From Vitis vinifera (Eukaryota; Streptophyta; Magnoliopsida; Vitales; Vitaceae): 64,000 nt of DNA. Under the pieces are notes generated by a model, which was given only the letters and a program-made list of their open reading frames with translations, was not told where the DNA came from and did no database searches. The position numbers were made by a program, and so were the translations under genes. Shown piece after piece: positions 51,040 to 64,000 of this stretch (its first letter is position 1; every line of letters starts with the position of its first letter). The stretch is from the NCBI RefSeq assembly GCF_030704535.1, contig NC_081808.1:22757501-22821500 (forward strand), given 5' to 3'.

Positions 51040-52909
51040 TTTGAAATGTTGCAACAAGATTAAACCACGAGTGTCAAAATCACCTGTTTGACAAGAAAAC
51101 AACTTAAGCTCACATAGGTGATGAAAACATGAAAATAGCCCAACTCTTTAGTGATACAATGAAAACAGTCTGATGGTAAGCATAAAGATTTCATTAGCCT
51201 GTTCTGTACAATCTAATAAGTAGGATTATCGCCATCGTAGGCACATGAAAGATCCCAATATACAAGCAAGCAAATGGGCCTTCAAGCACTAGAAGATATG
51301 CTGGCTGACTAACTCACAATTTCATTTATTAGAAAATTCACCTCTTGTATAAACCATAGTTGAAGAAATCTCACTCACAAAACAACCTCAACATTACTTT
51401 TAATTCAATCCAAATGTTTTGTGCCTCAAAACAGTCATTTATGCAGTCAGGAATTTGTTGGTCAACTTGGAATAAGATATACTAAATTACAGAAAAAGGA
51501 AATGAGATAAAAAAAATAATAATAATTCGGATGAAATGAAGTGTATGAATATCAGATATAGTTTGAGTATCCTAATTTGAGAATTTACAACTTTTATTAG
51601 AGCTCACAACAGTAAATTCGATTCGTATGCAAAGATTTTAGCCCTCTACAAGCTGTTTTTTTTTTTTTTGGAAAAGTGTATTTCCATATACTCATACGAA
51701 AAAACCACAAAAGAGAGGAAAAAAAATATATTTTCATACGTTCATTTCAAACAGTTATCCAAAAATAATGAACATTTTTATGCATTTTTTAATCAAAGAT
51801 ACTACATTTAATCATTTAGGTAGTATCTTTTAATGATATAAGTATTAATTTGTTACGGTATTATCTTTAACAAATGAGTGTATAAATTTTGAATTATTTT
51901 TAAAAGTTTCTATTTTATAATTATTTTTATATTAGTGTATGCAAACTCACTTCTTTTTTTTTTTTTTTAATATTGTTTATGTGTTTTATCGTGAATGTAC
52001 TAGAAATAAAAGAGATTCGGGGCTTAATAATTCCCTTTTTTTTTTCTTTAAAATTGGAGTAAATAAGTCTACAACTTTCGGCAATAGATTCGTATCAAAA
52101 TTTTAAAAGTCTTGTTTTCCTCTAGAAAGATCCTTTAGAGAAGAAAAAAAAATTCAATAAAAACAATCTACAATACCATGTGGGCAGGTACCCAAGAGTT
52201 GTTTCGGACCATAAGATATGCAAGATGATATGTGGAAATAATATGTGCACGTATGGCAATGAAAATTTGTCTTTTAGTACCATAGTTTGACTCGTTTATT
52301 GTTGAGCTGAATGGGCTCTAAGGGGATCAAGAGTGGGATGTGATTAAGATAAGGTAGATCGAATTGATGGTCAATTTGAGAATAAATCACATTTGTGCAC
52401 TAGCTCCACCCAAACGTCTTTTCTCAAGCTTGAGTTGAAATTGGGTTAGAAAATATGTATGCATATCATTACCAAGTTAGTCAAGTCAATATTTAGGTTT
52501 AGTTGTGTTGGGTTATTTTAGGTTACGCTAAGGAAAAAATAAAAATAAAATAAAAAAGTGTCAACCAATACAGCAAATACCTTTTCTTATCCTAATGGTC
52601 GAGTCGAGTTAGTGAGTCGATCATGCACTAAATGAAGCATATGTTAAAGAAACAATACTGATCATTGCAACACATCGGATGACTAAACAAAATGGCTGTT
52701 TACAATGGTCTCGCTCTTCTCAGATCAAGATCAGAAAAATCATTTATAGTTCCCACCTTTTACACCACAGCTTCCTCATATGAGTACAAATGATATTGGG
52801 TCCAACAACAAAACTTGCTCTAGAAACCAAATGGATTGTTTTTTTCTGTCCCAAAAAAATGGTGATATTTTGACAATTAAAAAAAATAAAAAAAATTACC
52901 AGTTTGTAT
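51040..52909. other. Intergenic DNA and 3' flank of the kinase gene
   Basis: No gene. AT-rich with T/A homopolymers (near 51,657-51,670 and 51,955-51,968). The right end presumably contains the kinase 3' UTR. A hAT-like or other repeat is possible at 52,240-52,620, rich in GGGTT/AACCC words, but ends could not be fixed. Confidence 0.4.
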
Positions 52910-55900
52910 TCATTTTTGCACTCCCATTGCAGTGCCATGATGCCTTTGATGGCGGGGAGAAGGAAGAGGAAGAGGTTGGTGGCCATGGTGATGGGCTGTA
53001 GAATGTTTAGTTCTGGATTCCTTTGGTTTCCCACTCATTGCCTCAATCTTTTCCAACACCTCTACTACTTCTTTCATGGAGGGGCGGCTTTTAGGATCTG
53101 ATCCTAGGCATTTCAGTGTCAACTGAGCGGCCTCAAATGCTGCCTTAGGTGAATATTGGCCTTCCACTCTTGCGTCCATGATGTTTTTCAGCTTTCTCTT
53201 TGAAGACAGGGATGGCCTTGTCCAATCAACCAAACTCTGCTGTCCATTAGGCCGTTTTGTATCCAGCGCCCGTAATCCTGTCAGCATCTCAAGTAGCACA
53301 ACACCGAAGCCATACACGTCACTCTTCACATATAAATGACCTGTGGAACAATCATGAATTTGCAAGTCAGCTAATTTATTTAACCACCTTCTATGACAAC
53401 AACCATAAGAAGTCAGCATTCTATGGAAAAACTCTCTCGATCCTTAGAAGTAACTTGGAGTTTGGATACTATTTCTTGAAGTTGCTTCCAAGCATATGTT
53501 GTAATATTGATTTGGAAAAGAATTTCTCATCACCTGTTGCAATATATTCTGGAGCAGCATAACCATATGTGCCCATCACCCGGGTTGTCACATGAGACTC
53601 TCCACCAGAAGGTCCCAATTTTGCCAAGCCAAAATCTGATATTTTTGCATTGTAGTCCTATAAAAACCAAAAAACGGAAGGGGTTAATGTTGTGGGATGA
53701 GTCATGCACAGACCTTTATGGTTGTAATATGCCTTGTGATCAATGTACTTATATAATGTATGATGAAGGCCTATACCAAAGGTGTTTCCCTTCCCCCCCT
53801 CTTTTAACCAATATCAATATGCTTCCGAATTTCATTAATCCTCTGTTTTATTTGGAAGAAAGCATTTCAAGCTTTCCAGTTTTTGGTTCTTGTTCTTTTG
53901 TCTTGTTATAAGTCAAACTGCTCATAATACTCCATTTGGTTGCTAAAGATAGAAGAAATGAAAAGCACAACCACCCATACAAATCATTCCTATATAATCC
54001 AACCTGGGGTTCATTTTATCTTCTCTACAACCAGAAGGAGCATGACATTAAACCGAGCCCTAGAAAATGAGGTATGAATCAAATTAATAGAATTCTCACC
54101 CCATCAAGCAGTATATTAGAGGCCTTGAAATCTCTGTAAATGACTTGCTTATCTGAGGTATGCAAAAAAGCCAGCCCCCTGGCAGCACCAATGGCTATTT
54201 TGAGCCGTAGTTGCCAAGAAAGTGGTTCAATGGAAGGATTTCCTACAGAGAAAAAAGAGAATCAAATAATCAGTATTGTTTGTCCCCATACAAGAAACTG
54301 TCTTTCTGGCTCAACGTTTCTTACTTCTGAAAAGATGGTTCTCCAAGCTTCCCTTCTGCATAAATTCATACACAAGAAGCAGCTCTTTATCATCCCAACA
54401 GTATCCCAACAGCTTAACCAGGTTAGGATGAGAAAGCCTTCCTAGGAAATTCACCTCGGACTGCATCACAAAATGAATATGTCAACAAACCATTTGCATC
54501 AATACAAAGGATTCTACTAAAAATATGTAAACCAAATAACCAATGAATACAACCCAGTTCATTATTAGGTCAGTTCTTTGGAAGGGAGCCATAATCTTGG
54601 GCTAGTGGATAAAAAATTCAATGTCTTTTAACATAGAATTTGAACACAATATGCCTTTTGGGGTTCTCTGGATCACAAGTAAACCCCTAGGTTGCAATCA
54701 TTCCATATATGTTGGCAAAACAACCTCCACATTTGAGGAGTCAGCAACTTAGCAATAAATTCAGAGGGAAGAATGAACTAAAATCCTCAAATGGCCCCAA
54801 GTTGCGGAAAAATGAATTTATAACTCATCTTGAATGCCATGGAAAAAAAACATTAAAATTCAGCTAGAAATCCAAATGCTGTGGAATGGACAACTCAGTG
54901 AGAAGAGGTCCTAATGAACTGATAAGTGATAACCCCTTTTAAGGGCACACTAGGGCTCTAGGGCCAATATTATGACACACATTACTCAGTAACAACTGCT
55001 TTTAGAATGCAGTAGTGTGGCCTTGCTGCAGTGAAATTCAAAATCAATAGAAAGAATCATGCAAATCGGTGATCTAGAAGGAAACATCCAAGGTAGACAA
55101 ACAAATAGTAGTTACATGGACAACTCAAATGTAATGTACACAAAAGCTCTCCTGTATAAGAGCAAATTGAAATTGTGAGCAGTGACTCAGGGACCTCATG
55201 CTTACACAAGTAAGAGGCTGTCACCTGTTGGATTGAGCTTTGCTCATCACTTAGAAGGTTTATAAGCATCAAAAATTTCTGCCGGCTTGCTACTGATAGG
55301 TGAAATTAACTATTGCCAGACCCGTGATCTGATCTTCCTTTTCTATTTTAAAAGGGCATGACGATTATGATCACAGTCCCCTCTGTCATTCCAGAAGTGA
55401 ATCAAACCACAGGGAGAATGACTGTTCCCACTGAAAAGGACCCACGTTTGGTCCCCATCCTCTGATATAATCCGACGACAATAAACTGTAACCCATTACC
55501 AATTGCTACAGCCTTACAATTGTTCCAGTTTTAGAATTGCACATCTTGAGATAAATTAGCTCTTATTTCAAAATAAAGATCAGGTAACATTCAATTTTAG
55601 CAAATAAAATTTCTCATTGTTAGAGATGAATTGGGTACCTGCCATTCTTGGAAGCCTTGCAGACTCTCTGGATTCAATTTCTTGATAGCCACCACCATGC
55701 CCGTGCCTGCCTTACATGGGGCTAAGGTCTTCTCATCAACACTGCCCTTGAAAACAGTTCCGAAACCTCCTATGCCAAGCACATTATCAGACTTGAAATT
55801 TCGAGTGGCAGTCTTCAAATCGGCAAAGCTGAAAATTTTCAAATTGGGTGTTGGTAAGATTTGCCCCTCCGGAAATGCCTCGTCATGGCTTTCACTCGCC

Positions 55901-56306
55901 GGTGCCGCCGATAGCCGACTGTTTCCGGCGCTGCTGCTCGTTATCGAAAGTCCTCCGTCGTTGCTTGTATTATCTGATGTCCCTGAGACTGATTGCCCAG
56001 AAAAAAAAAAAAAAAAAAAACAAAGAAACAAAGAAACAATCAATAAATTTCAAATAACAATTATGCAACAGACGGAGAAAGAAAGTTGGAGTCAAATAAT
56101 GGAAATTACATACCTGAAAATTTAGAAGACGGGACTTCGTTAACTGGGGAGGAAGAATTGAAAAGAAAGAGTGAAAAATCAGTGAAAGAACCAGACAAAA
56201 AAAAATCCCAGAAAATTCAGAAAGGCGGATATCGGTTACCTTGGGTGGAGGTTCCGGGCAAGCTGGGGGTAGGCTCAGTTGAAGGAGATCCACAGCAATT
56301 ACCCAT
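52910..56306 (-). CDS. Receptor-like cytoplasmic kinase, subfamily VII (PBL-type)
   Basis: Ser/Thr kinase of about 426 aa, the usual size. Exons in gene order: 56306-56240, 56143-56114, 55988-55639, 54460-54325, 54242-54100, 53657-53534, 53340-52910; all phases join. The start MGNCCGS gives a myristoylated Gly2 with Cys4 and Cys5 for palmitoylation, predicting plasma-membrane attachment. A Ser/Thr-rich linker precedes [13 protein letters not shown]. Kinase landmarks: [17 protein letters not shown] (ATP-binding Lys), [14 protein letters not shown] (YRD catalytic loop typical of RLCK-VII), [23 protein letters not shown]. The C-terminus ends in a His-rich run ([11 protein letters not shown]) after the kinase domain. 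Such kinases relay signals from surface receptors, mainly in immunity (family knowledge); the receptor partner here is unknown. The ATG at 56,306 is supported by the acylation motif. Confidence 0.92.
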
Positions 56307-57089
56307 GTAAGCCTGTATGCTGTACCACTACTCCTGGAGCCTGTTAAGCCAACAAACCCAACATGGACCGAACCACAGGCGTCTCCTCCTTTTGAGAGAA
56401 AAGAAGAGGAGGAAAAGGAAGGAAAATGGATCTTTTACTTGTATGACCTTTTCTCTTTAAACTTCTGTCCAGCTGCTCAGAATACCCTTCGCTGTTTCAT
56501 GCTTTGTCGTCTACTCTGTTTCCATTTTATAGGTTTTTTTTTTTAAACTTTCACAGTTTCACTCACAAATTTGCATGACGGAGGAACCTATCGTGGGTAG
56601 TCAACGGTTTCGTTATGGAGAATGAGTCACCGCAACAAATGGGAATAGAAGAATAAAAGAGGGCCGTGTCAAACAGAACCATCCCAAAGTCTCAACCTCC
56701 TCCATCCTGGAACTCTCGCTGCTCTCATGTGAATTCAGCGGCCATTTATCTTGCTCTGGATGGGCAGACACGGACAGCAACATTGTACACTTTCTGAATC
56801 ATCACAATTACTGTAACCACTTTCCTTAAAAAAATGGAGCTACCAACCATCTCCTGTTATGGACGTTTTGCACTCTAATCATGTTTTTTTTTTTTTTTTT
56901 TATCAACATCAAGATTTTTTTGTCGGATGGAACCAAATCCGAATTAATAGAAAAAGTACTATCAATCCTGTTATACCATAATCTGCTCATTTTCTCAAGA
57001 ATTTTGTACGGTTTTTTGTTTTTTTTTGTTTTTAAATGCATTTTCCACTACGGGGATTTGTAGTCGGGGAATAATACTTACGTACTAAG
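56307..57089. other. Upstream region of the kinase gene
   Basis: Read on the minus strand, a long pyrimidine-rich tract lies at about 56,430-56,386 (CCTTCCTTTTCCTCCTCTTC), the kind of CT-rich element common in plant core promoters and leaders. No convincing TATA box was picked. A T run is at about 56,884-56,901. No gene in 56,450-57,089. Confidence 0.4.
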
Positions 57090-57592
57090 TAGGGTGACAA
57101 AGTTTGAAACGATTCACTGATATGACATAAACCCAGTATGCTTTTCATGAGTTTTGATTAAATATAAATGACTTTAAGTTAAATTCATATCGATTTGTAT
57201 AACTCATTTAATAAATAGATAATTTTAAGATCAACTTGTATAACACATTTGATTTGAATTAGCCAATTTATTAACTTAATTACATTTTAAAACCATTTAA
57301 CCCATATCTAACTCATTTTAAATTTATTTTTAAATAAATAAGTTAATCAAGTTATAAATATATTTGGTTGATATACTAATAATATAGATATATGGGAGAT
57401 CTAACTAAACCTTATTATTAAATAAGAAAACTTGATTATTAATGTGTAATTCATTTAATAATTAGATAGTATTTAAGTTTATATTTTTTACATGATTATT
57501 ATTTGTGTTGGTTTTTGGTTAAACTATATAGTAGAATGTCTAAGCTTTAACAAGACACGAATATGACTCTCCAACACAAATTGTCACCCCTA
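57090..57592. mobile_element. hAT-like MITE, 503 bp
   Basis: The left end TAGGGTGACAAAGTTTG pairs with the right end read in reverse, TAGGGGTGACAATTTG. The interior has repeated AATTTATTTAA/TAAATTAA words and CATTTAATA blocks but no coding capacity. Flanking 8-mers GTACTAAG and TCTCAAAG match poorly, so the duplication is decayed and the family call is tentative. Confidence 0.55.
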
Positions 57593-60500
57593 TCTCAAAG
57601 CATGTTTGAGTACTCTTTTCTAAACTCAAAAACACAATAATTTTTTTAGAAAAATATTTTTGGAAAACTTATTGTAACAGCATAATGTACTTTTATTTTT
57701 TTTATACATTATTTTAAAAATAATTATTAGACAATGATCTATATAAAACATTATAAATGAAATTTATTTTTAAAAAATATTTAAAAATAAAAAAATAACT
57801 TCAAAATATTTCAAATTCCTAAACAATTTCTTTTGTTCTAAAATATATTATATAACTATTTTTTAAAAATTAATTTTGAAAACCTTATAAAAATATAGTA
57901 ATTGTTTGGGAATTATTTTTTAAAACAATTTTCTACTCTCTAGAATAAAAAAAATATATAGAAAACACATTAGATAACAAAAAATTATTTTCTATTTTTT
58001 AAGAATAGAAAACATAATGTGTTGAGAGAACATTTTTTAATATTTTTATTTTTATTTTTTTGAGAATTATTTTAAGAAATAATTATATAAATATGTAAAA
58101 TGATTAAAAATAAAACACTACATATAAAAATGATTTTATTTAAAAATATTAAAAATAAGTTAAAAACATTTTAAGTTTCTAAACATACTTTTGTTTTACA
58201 AAATTAAAGAACTATTTTTAAAATTGTTTCGAAAATAGTCATTACATAGAACCATACTATACTTTTAGTTATTTATTTTATATTTTAAGATCATGGGTTA
58301 TTGCATGTGGCATCCATTCAACCCAATTTGACAATAATAATATTGTGATTTTCTATCCCAAAAACATTATTAATTCGATCTAAATTTTATTTTATCTTCC
58401 TTTCCATACTTAAAATAGAATAAGTAATTTTTAACATATTTAGTCCCCATCAATCATGTTTAAAACCTTAAAGTTCAAATATTTATATCAAATTTTATTC
58501 AAATTTATAGACAAATAGGGAAAGATGAGATTGAAACGTCAAATGGGTGGGCTGAGGTACAATCTCTCTTTCCAAGAAGACAATAATATTAAACAATGCT
58601 GACATGGCATTCTTTTGCTTATTTTATATGGGATTTGAATACCAAAGATTTATTTAATAAATATTTAAATTAAGTTATGGAGTTAGGCCCAATGTGTACA
58701 GATGTCTATGGCATCTTCGCAGTTACAAATGCCGTTAGTTTAGGGACTTTGAATGACGGAAAATGACTGGCCTGGCCGACTGGCGGGCGCTTGTGGTCCA
58801 ATGCCCCGTTGGAAGTTTTAAATAAGATGTGATTCATGTGGATATATGTCTTGAAAATAATAATAATAAAAGAATCTGGATTTACAGTTGAATTATTGTT
58901 TAGTAAATATCTTAAAAATAAAAATAAAAAACTGGCATTTACGGTTAAGTTATGTTGAGTAAGTGGGTTTTTGGGAATAAAATTAATAACTTAAAATGAG
59001 TTAATAATTTAATATAAATTATTAAGTAAATTAAATGTATTTGGTAAAATAATTTAATGATATGACTTAAAGTCAACAATAACTTTAAATAATAAATAAA
59101 AATAATAAATTTTTTATTTAAGTTCACATATTTATTTTACCATTTTACCTTTATTTGTCATAATTATTTTTATAATTTTCTTTACTATTCCACGACCACT
59201 ATTATTACTCGACCTCCCTTATCCTAATTAAAATTTACGATTATAAATATTTCAATTAGATGATTTAGAATCATTTTTAAGTTAATTTTATTGAATAATT
59301 TTAATACTTAAAATAACAACTAAATAATAAGTTATCAAAATTCGGTATAATTTAGTGTACATTTCACAGTCAATTTTACTTAAAGTCTCTTGAAATTTGG
59401 TGTAAATAAATATAATTATGGGTAGTTTCAGATTTCATTAGTTAAAACCCCTACATATTTATTTGGTTCATAAAATCTTATTTAAAAAAAAAAGTGTGTA
59501 TAACAATCAACTTAAAAATTATTTTTATTCTTTAAAAAATAAAATTTATATATGAAATATAAAATTGTTAACTTATGAAATTTGAAATAAATGACAATTT
59601 AATGTATTTATACCGAACCTTAAACTAATGTGAATGAAAATGAAATTAACCTACAGAAGCTATTTCCATCAAACCCAACTTAACTGTTAAATTATATTAA
59701 ACAATTTTCAATTTTTTTTTTGTCCAAAAATAATTTTCACTTACACCCCTTTTAAAATTCAGTGTAAATACATCTAATTGTCATTAATTTCAAATTTTAT
59801 CAACTAGCATTCTCATAAATTTATTTTATTTTATTTTTTTAGATAGTTGTGTTTAACAGTTCTCCAAAAAAAATAAAAAAATAAAAAAGTATTTAGAGCT
59901 ATTAATTTGTGAAATTTGAAACTAATGGTTTATAGTCTATTTTGTAGTATTTTTAAAATTCATTTCTAGATTAAAAAGTCACTTATAGAGAAACTTTAGA
60001 TTCGGGGGTTCTTCCTAAAATACTTTTATAAAATATTTTTATTAAAAATACTGATAAAGGTATATTTAACGTGGTTATGGTCAACTAGGTGGATGGGAAT
60101 GAACATGTGCCATTTCCTGCCATCAAACCCAACTTTACTTGGACGCGGAGGCTTTCGTGGACTGTTTTGGCAGCTTCAAGGCAAATATGGCTAACCCACT
60201 TGAAAGTCAAGCCTAAAAAGTAAGTAACAAATAGATTTACGATGCATACTAATAATCCAAAGTCCACTCCATTTGGGAGAAAAAAAAGATTGAGTATAAC
60301 CTATTATAAGATGTGGTGGGACCAATATACCTGTTTGACTGTGCTAGGGGTTGGGCTCAGGCTCGATCGTTAGAACTTATGGTCTAAGAAACCGAGGCCA
60401 GGTCCAGCAAATCGCAGGTCAATTTGGCGGACCACCATCCAATTTTGGTCCATTTTGTCTTTGGAAATGGGTTATCAAGAAAGCAAAACACTACATATTG

Positions 60501-62029
60501 CTTCCTTGGATTGGGTAAAACCATCACTTTATTGGTCATAAATCTAGTCATAATTAACGAGGCTTATCTTGTAGAGTCGAGCACTGGCGCATTCACACCT
60601 CCGACCTTGACTCTTCTGGCAACTTGGCATGGAAGGGGGACAGCCTAGCATTGCAGTTTCAACCAAACAAAAGCCACGAATCACCCTGCAGATTTAATAT
60701 TTGATAAAATAGTTAAGAGTGTGTTCTCCACAATGAGATGACAGCGTAGCTGATTGATTGCGAAAGTTGTAGCCAAACCCATGTTCAATGGATCGCAAAG
60801 AGTTGAAGAAGAGGCATCAGAGGCTCATCCACCACTCAACACCTCAAGATTACTCAATTTGCTTGACCACAAGTTGACGTTGTTAATTTCGTTAGGTAAG
60901 CATTCTTTTTGTCAAACCAAGTGGTCTAATGTCGAACAGAAACGTCAAATACAGCAACTCAAAAGCACAGTCCTCCGAGATGTAATTGATTAAAGTGTTC
61001 ATCACTTTTTGACTTCATCCAATGTGCCAAAGGCAAAAAAAGATTATAAAAAAAAACAAGGAAAGGAAATCCCCAAAATCTTTGTTTGGCTTGTAGGGAT
61101 TATGGAACTTCCATCCCCCAATTGTGCAATTATTTGAGGTAATATATTAGGAGCTAATCAAAGCTTATCGAAGAGATTCGGCGTGATATAGGTGTTTGAT
61201 AAAGCAACAGTGTTTATGCGTCTCGTCAAGCAAATCAATTATAACATGCATTTGTGTGAATAGGGGATGAGAGCAAGTTTCAAAGTTCAAACGTACATGA
61301 CCCTAAAAGTTTCTAACTTTTTCGTTGAATTTGCATATACAAGACAAAAAGTTTGGTAACTTTTTAGACCCTCGGATTATCCTAAAATGCACGAGTAGGT
61401 TTTGGGTTGTTGAATTTCTGGTTTGCCAACAGGCCAAGAAACTTCAACTCCGACTGATAAAGCCATGATTTGGGGTGTTAGGGGGTTTTTGAGTATGAAG
61501 CAGCAGGCAGAAGTACCAACTTTAGGAAATCATGGCATGGGAACAGGTCATTTAATCAAAGTATTGGCACCTTACTTTATGTATTCTTCATTGTATCACA
61601 AGGTTCAATTGTCAGCCACAGCTGGATCCTTATTCCTGAAGTGTCTTGGAAAAAGTGAAAAGGTAAAAGGATAGTAACCATGAACAGATTATTGCTTGCT
61701 TAAACATGAAACAATCTACAAAACAAAAGTAAAAAACATGGTACAGAGGTTAGGGTCATAGTGCTTGAGACTCCATGTCAAACCATATAGATAGGGTCCT
61801 AGCTCCTTCTGAGACACATCATACAGGAGATCATTAAGAAAACATTTAAGCTCTAAAACCCAGATGGATATCAAGTAAGGGCAGTAAAACAGCACTGTCC
61901 CAAATCATAAACAACATTCAAAAAGTCAAGAGTCACCATTAGAAGCAAAACTAATAAAAGTGAGAACTCTGGTGTGTTTTACAGGTCTCAGATGGAGTAC
62001 TGACTTGAGGACTACATCAGGGAGATCGA
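57593..62029. other. Long intergenic region between kinase and RWP-RK genes
   Basis: No gene recognised. From 57,600 to 58,250 it is made of decayed AAAACA/TTATTTTTAA repeats. Around 59,340-59,660 and 59,720-59,960 there are two related stretches sharing TTCACTTACACC-like, GGTGTAAATA- or AGTGTAAATA-type and TTGAAACTAATG words, probably decayed copies of the Mutator-like MITE type seen at 7,345-7,555. From 60,060 to 62,029 the sequence is more unique-looking, with short open frames that match nothing I know. Confidence 0.4.
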
Positions 62030-63667
62030 TCAGCCCCGGTTCTTAAGGGCTCTAGCTCTGTGCCTTCTCTTAAAGACATCTTGCCTGAATCTCTTGGTCT
62101 CATCCTCTATCTCCATGAAGGGTCTCTGCTCTATACATTCCTTTTCAGTCTCCAACATCCTTTGCCTCTTTAGCACGGCCATGGCTGCAGCCTTGTTCTC
62201 CAGCTGTTGTCGTTCTGCCTCTTCCTATAAATTCTTACCCATTAGTAACTGCAGATATATCTATATAGACATGTATAGATGCTTGCATTTATAATATGTA
62301 TGCATTGCGTCAAATGATCATCCAACAATGGACCACTGGGTACCACCCCTTGCTGGGATGATGGTGACTTGACTTAATTGGTCTCACAAATTGTGTCCTT
62401 GTCCATCATGATCATGGTGTTTCCTTCCGAAATGGGGATATTATGACTTTAAATTATCCATCTATTATTTCGAAAACAAACAGAATCGATAATGATAAAA
62501 TGTAACCAGTGAAAGGTAAATTATAATTTATTTTTCTTCTCTTTTAATGAAAAGAACTGTATACCAGAAAAAATCCAAGCCAAGTTGCCAAGATAATCAT
62601 GACATCCTATTTAATTTAGTGTAGTAAATAGAAGAGAAAGAACCTGGAGATCACGAATGAGACCGTCGAGGGATTTAATTTTTCTATGTGGCCAACGAGG
62701 AATGCCAAATTCTCTGCACTTCCTCTTGAGCACTGTTAGTCCAATTTTCAAATTCCTTGATGCTTCCACCATTGGAACATCAAAGTACTTGACAAGATCC
62801 TCTAAAGCAATTTTAGCTACATCTTCACTTGCTGCCCTCTTTTTCTTCATTATGATACCTGCAATTTTCCACCCAATTTACAATCTCATCACATTTAACA
62901 ATGATGGTGGAACTATATAATTGAAAAAGAAATCCTACAAATCTATCCCAGGAATCAATCAGAAAAATAATCTCCAGGCATTGTAAGAAGAAATATCAGA
63001 ACTACTCAGAATTCCTAGGCATTGGAACATTCCAGAACTTGCTGTCTCGTCTTATAATGAAAAGAAAATCCACGTCTGTATTTTTTTCCTGCCTTCAAAT
63101 GTGCGCAGCAGCTGAGGGTGAAATAATTAAAACTTAGACACTTCAGCTCTATATCATCATAATGTTACACAAAACGAAAGTTTCTGCTCCATAGATCCAA
63201 CAGTTTCTCATGTTGGAGATGGTCTGATTAATAGAAAATAGGAAGCTAGGAAAGTAAACCTGGTGCCTCTTTATCGTTTTCTTGATTCTCAGATGTCTCT
63301 GGTGTAGCAACCAGACAAGGAGGACAATTAAGGTCAAACATGAACAGTGTTCTTTTTGATTGATCATCTTTGTTCGGTTCATTAATTTCTTCAGATGGAA
63401 CATGAGATGGCTCTTTGTTCTCCAGTCTGCAACCCAACTCAAAAATGATTTGAAGATCATTGGCCAATGCCGGGATGGATGCCAGTTTGGGATTACTGAA
63501 AGATAAAAAAATACCATAAGGAAGGTTAAGTTAACAATGGGCAACTTAATTGAGATAAAACCTAAAAATACAACACAAAATCTCTTGAATTTATAATTAC
63601 TTATTTTCCTGTTGATCACATCCAAACATGTGTTTTGGGCAGGACAAAAATACTAAGGAGCCACCAC
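62030..63667 (-). CDS. RWP-RK (RKD-type) transcription factor, 5' partial
   Basis: Exons in gene order: 63667-63601 (tentative), 63495-63260, 62858-62644, 62224-62030. All phases join, giving about 237 codons to the stop. The third exon carries the domain: DLVKYFDVPMVEASRNLKIG, then KRKCREFGIPRWPHRKIKSL, containing the diagnostic RWPxRK and the DNA-binding helix region. A basic, Glu-rich last exon (EEAERQQLENKAAAMAVLKR onward) looks like a coiled coil. Small RWP-RK proteins of the RKD group control egg-cell and germline identity in plants (family knowledge), so a reproductive role is a reasonable guess only. The first exon is chosen because GT...AG sites and phase fit and it reads into NPKLASIPALANDLQ, but it is short and unverified. 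The start lies further upstream, probably outside the window. Confidence 0.85.
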
Positions 63668-64000
63668 CTATAAAAGAAATTGTTTCAAGTACTCAAGTTT
63701 CCTAATCTGAGGCATTGGGTTCAAACTAATTTCTTGTTGATTCATCACAGCCAAAGATATCTTCATATTGCCATTAGGTGATGATAATGCCTAGCCCTGA
63801 TCCAGTGCAGTGGCTTGGTCTTCTAGGATCAGATTTCTGTAGAGCCAAATTGCTGCACAGGTAAAACAATCCACTCAGCATTGCACATCTACAGTAGAAG
63901 CCTAGAACAATAGAGCTGGAATTTACAGTGTGGGAAATTGAAATATGAAGTCAAAATGACAGTAAGAAAGGACGAAGACATATATTAGTTTCCATGAAGA
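63668..64000 (-). other. Intron or upstream part of the RWP-RK gene
   Basis: No exon could be supported here. A 32-codon minus-strand frame starting MKISLAVMNQQ (about 63,763) stops at the acceptor of the next exon and has no donor, so it was not used. Confidence 0.35.

Noticed and set aside
55631..56125. 164-codon plus-strand frame opposite the kinase
   Set aside because: Antisense shadow of kinase exon 3, which has conserved kinase motifs on the minus strand.
61423..61674. 83-codon open frame
   Set aside because: No domain recognised, no splice context, average composition; likely chance.

Overview
The window is nuclear DNA from a flowering plant, most likely a woody eudicot; grapevine-like is only a guess. 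Support comes from AT-rich intergenic DNA, genes split by GT-AG introns, plant-only gene families (dirigent, PLS-class PPR, RLCK-VII kinase, RWP-RK) and dense Copia, LINE and hAT-like repeats. No prokaryotic, organellar or viral gene set is visible.

Left half (1-35,603, + strand): one very large gene for a Sac-domain phosphoinositide phosphatase of the SAC6/SAC7(RHD4)/SAC8 type. Sixteen consecutive coding exons (about 446 codons, including the C-terminal two-membrane-segment tail) lie between 3,819 and 35,603. The first ~145 residues are not found and probably lie upstream of the window. The gene is stretched by transposons: a Copia element with a perfect 5-bp target duplication sits in a 5.4-kb intron, and the next intron is 15.0 kb and holds LINEs, hAT-like elements, Copia relics, a TRIM-like element and SINE-like inserts. 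One 159-bp intron has minor-spliceosome (U12) AT-AG features.

Right half (37-64 kb): genes on the - strand separated by AT-rich repeats. They are an intronless secreted dirigent-like protein (37,144-37,704), an intronless PPR protein of the PLS/E type (41,333-43,075), a damaged cis-prenyltransferase (50,109-51,039; frameshift plus active-site loss), a seven-exon myristoylated/palmitoylated RLCK-VII kinase (52,910-56,306), and the 3' part of an RWP-RK (RKD-type) transcription factor (62,030-63,667) running off the right edge. A GC-rich hAT MITE with a perfect 8-bp duplication, a ~120-bp tandem array and an old LTR pair lie between PPR and prenyltransferase.

The genes look like unrelated neighbours, not a pathway cluster. 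I found no convincing new multi-gene system. The most interesting signals are the U12-type AT-AG intron, two hAT-like elements inserted back to back at what looks like the same 8-bp target (one later hit by a LINE), a 109-bp retroposon with a perfect 16-bp duplication, and the decay pattern of the prenyltransferase. All calls come from reading the sequence by eye; no database search was run.
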